Shown here piece after piece: positions 4,069 through 5,275 of a stretch of DNA of 5,275 nt. Positions within the stretch are counted from its first letter, which is position 1. Each line of letters opens with the position of its first letter. Position numbers and translations under genes: made by a program. The notes beneath the pieces were generated by a model that saw nothing but the letters and a program-made list of their open reading frames with translations, did not search any database and was not told the DNA's origin. Origin of the DNA: Ardenticatenia bacterium (GTDB lineage: Bacteria; Chloroflexota; Anaerolineae; Aggregatilineales; Aggregatilineaceae). The DNA lies in NCBI GenBank assembly GCA_026984385.1, contig JALSSH010000035.1, positions 1 through 5,275 on the forward strand. Direction: 5' to 3'.

Positions 4069-5275
4069 TCAATGCACCAAAACCACCGTACCCGCGTTGT
4101 AAAGTCGCCCACACGTGTACGCGCCTTCCATTTGGGCCGGTAGTTCTTGCAAAGTGCGCGGGGCAGTGAGCGCATCCAGGAAGTAAAACCGTCCGCTTCC
4201 ACGCAAGCACACTTTAACGCTGCTGTTCCATTGCGGGACCGCAAGACTGCCCGACATCCCGAAAACGTCCACCGCTTGCACAACCCCCATATCCAGCACG
4301 CTTTGGTTACCGATCTCCGCCGGATTGCGCACAAAGTCGCCATCTTGAGCCAGCACGCGGCAATACACGCTGCCATTGGTTACCGTGCCAGCAGGCACGT
4401 CTGCGCGCACAATCTCGTTGGTCGTGCCGTTGAGATCGGCACACAAAGGCGCTTGAGCGCGTGCTATATCTCCTGCATTCGGGACATACCCCGCACAAGC
4501 CGCAGACGGCGCGGTCAGGAACGGCGTGTAATTGACGTTCGCCGAAACGCCATTTGTACCGCCAACGGTCGGGCCGCTCGGCGTGCCCCACCAATTGTTT
4601 GTCGCGTCTACGAGTGGTGCAGTTGTGCTCACACCCAAGTTGCTGTTGTTCAACAAACAATTGTTGTGCAACGTCGCCACGCTGGTATCAGCAGCATCAT
4701 AACCGACCACAACGCCATCAGTATTGTTTTCCAGTACGGTGTTGGTGATCGTCGCTTGAGTGCCCGGGCCGAAGTAGGTGGTGATCAGAATGCCCGCCGA
4801 AGTCGAACCGTCTACCGAAGCAACAGCCGTGCAGTTGGTGATGCGCGAATTGGTCACCGTGCCCTGGCCGCCACCGCCGAACTCCACGCCATAATCCAGG
4901 CTGTCCACGTTACCTTTGCCCGTGTACGTCAGGCCGTCAATGGTTGCCTGCGCGCCTGTGCCAGCCGAGCCGCGCACGTGAACGCCAATGCGCCAAATGT
5001 CGTGCATGGTTACGTTGCGTACCGTGATTGAGCTACCGTGATAGACACCGATGCCAAGGCCCACATACTGGTTATAGCGCACATGGCGCACGACCACGTT
5101 GGAGATCGTGCCGTAACCACGCGCCCCCGCCGGATTACTCACATCACCGTAATTCAGCGCAGTGAGCACATTATGCCCGCTGGCGTCAAACGTGACGTTG
5201 CTCCAGTTAACCGTCGCCCCACCGGTAATGAAAAACCAAGCCCGCCCATTGCCCGAACCGCCGGTGTTTTGCGTC
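4069..5275 (-). CDS. Secreted right-handed beta-helix protein, C-terminal 401 residues (runs off right edge)
   Basis: The frame is open from the window edge to a TGA at 4071-4069. A GTG at 5169 lies mid-domain and is not a credible start, so the N-terminus and any signal peptide are beyond 5275. Residues about 1-220 of the fragment show short repeated strand-turn units rich in Gly, Asn, Thr and Val (ATIDGLTYTG, GTVTNSRITNC, ATITNTVLENN), typical of PbH1 parallel beta-helices. They end in NNWWGTPSGP (226-235) and NVNYTPFL (246-253), a signature often closing such helices in surface proteins. A linker with a Cys pair follows, then a C-terminal domain at about 302-401 (YCRVLAQDGDFV, VVQAVDVFGM, VKVCLRGSGRFYFLDA, LPAQMEGAYTCGR, NAGTVVLVH). 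I associate this domain with extracellular Chloroflexota proteins, from memory only. Seven Cys in the fragment could form disulfides. The substrate or ligand is unknown. A polysaccharide-active role is possible, but no catalytic motif is evident. Confidence 0.8.
   Translation of the reverse strand, partial: TQNTGGSGNGRAWFFITGGATVNWSNVTFDASGHNVLTALNYGDVSNPAGARGYGTISNVVVRHVRYNQYVGLGIGVYHGSSITVRNVTMHDIWRIGVHVRGSAGTGAQATIDGLTYTGKGNVDSLDYGVEFGGGGQGTVTNSRITNCTAVASVDGSTSAGILITTYFGPGTQATITNTVLENNTDGVVVGYDAADTSVATLHNNCLLNNSNLGVSTTAPLVDATNNWWGTPSGPTVGGTNGVSANVNYTPFLTAPSAACAGYVPNAGDIARAQAPLCADLNGTTNEIVRADVPAGTVTNGSVYCRVLAQDGDFVRNPAEIGNQSVLDMGVVQAVDVFGMSGSLAVPQWNSSVKVCLRGSGRFYFLDALTAPRTLQELPAQMEGAYTCGRLYNAGTVVLVH

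Noticed and set aside
4147..5031. 294-residue plus-strand frame opposite the beta-helix gene
   Set aside because: It is a shadow of the beta-helix coding strand, with no domain and no start signal.

Overview
The window is a GC-rich bacterial stretch whose gene set fits the Chloroflexota, probably Anaerolineae. The taxonomy is inferred from gene families and from the style of the secreted protein's C-terminal domain, and no marker gene proves it. A TtuB/TtuA tRNA-thiolation pair suggests a thermophile or a descendant of one.

Layout. Positions 1-573 hold two minus-strand genes: the N-terminal part of a small two-helix membrane protein, which runs off the left edge and has a promoter that predicts a leaderless mRNA, and upstream of it a DUF2442 protein. 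A 112-bp divergent promoter region (574-685) separates them from a plus-strand operon. That operon encodes a ubiquitin-like sulfur carrier ending in Gly-Gly (ttuB-like) and the tRNA 2-thiolation enzyme TtuA. The Shine-Dalgarno sequence of ttuA is made from the Gly-Gly codons of ttuB.

The convergent gap between ttuA and pckA, together with the last codons of ttuA (about 1877-2215), is almost wholly built from perfect GC-rich inverted repeats. Its centre (2003-2087) folds on paper into an exact four-way cloverleaf: a 12-bp closing stem and three arms, with single-base linkers and no mismatch. Further hairpins lie on both sides, and the two outermost parts form a mirrored two-hairpin module at the 3' ends of ttuA and pckA. 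I cannot place this element in a named family, and it is the most unusual thing in the window.

Positions 2220-3824 (minus) encode a complete ATP-dependent phosphoenolpyruvate carboxykinase. Upstream of it are its leader, a dyad, and a strong intrinsic terminator (4005-4032). The terminator ends the next minus-strand gene, the C-terminal 401 residues of a secreted right-handed beta-helix protein that runs off the right edge.

How the genes relate. TtuB, once thiocarboxylated, would hand sulfur to TtuA for 2-thiolation of m5U54 in tRNA. PckA links oxaloacetate and phosphoenolpyruvate in gluconeogenesis. The membrane protein, the DUF2442 protein and the beta-helix protein have no evident functional link to these.
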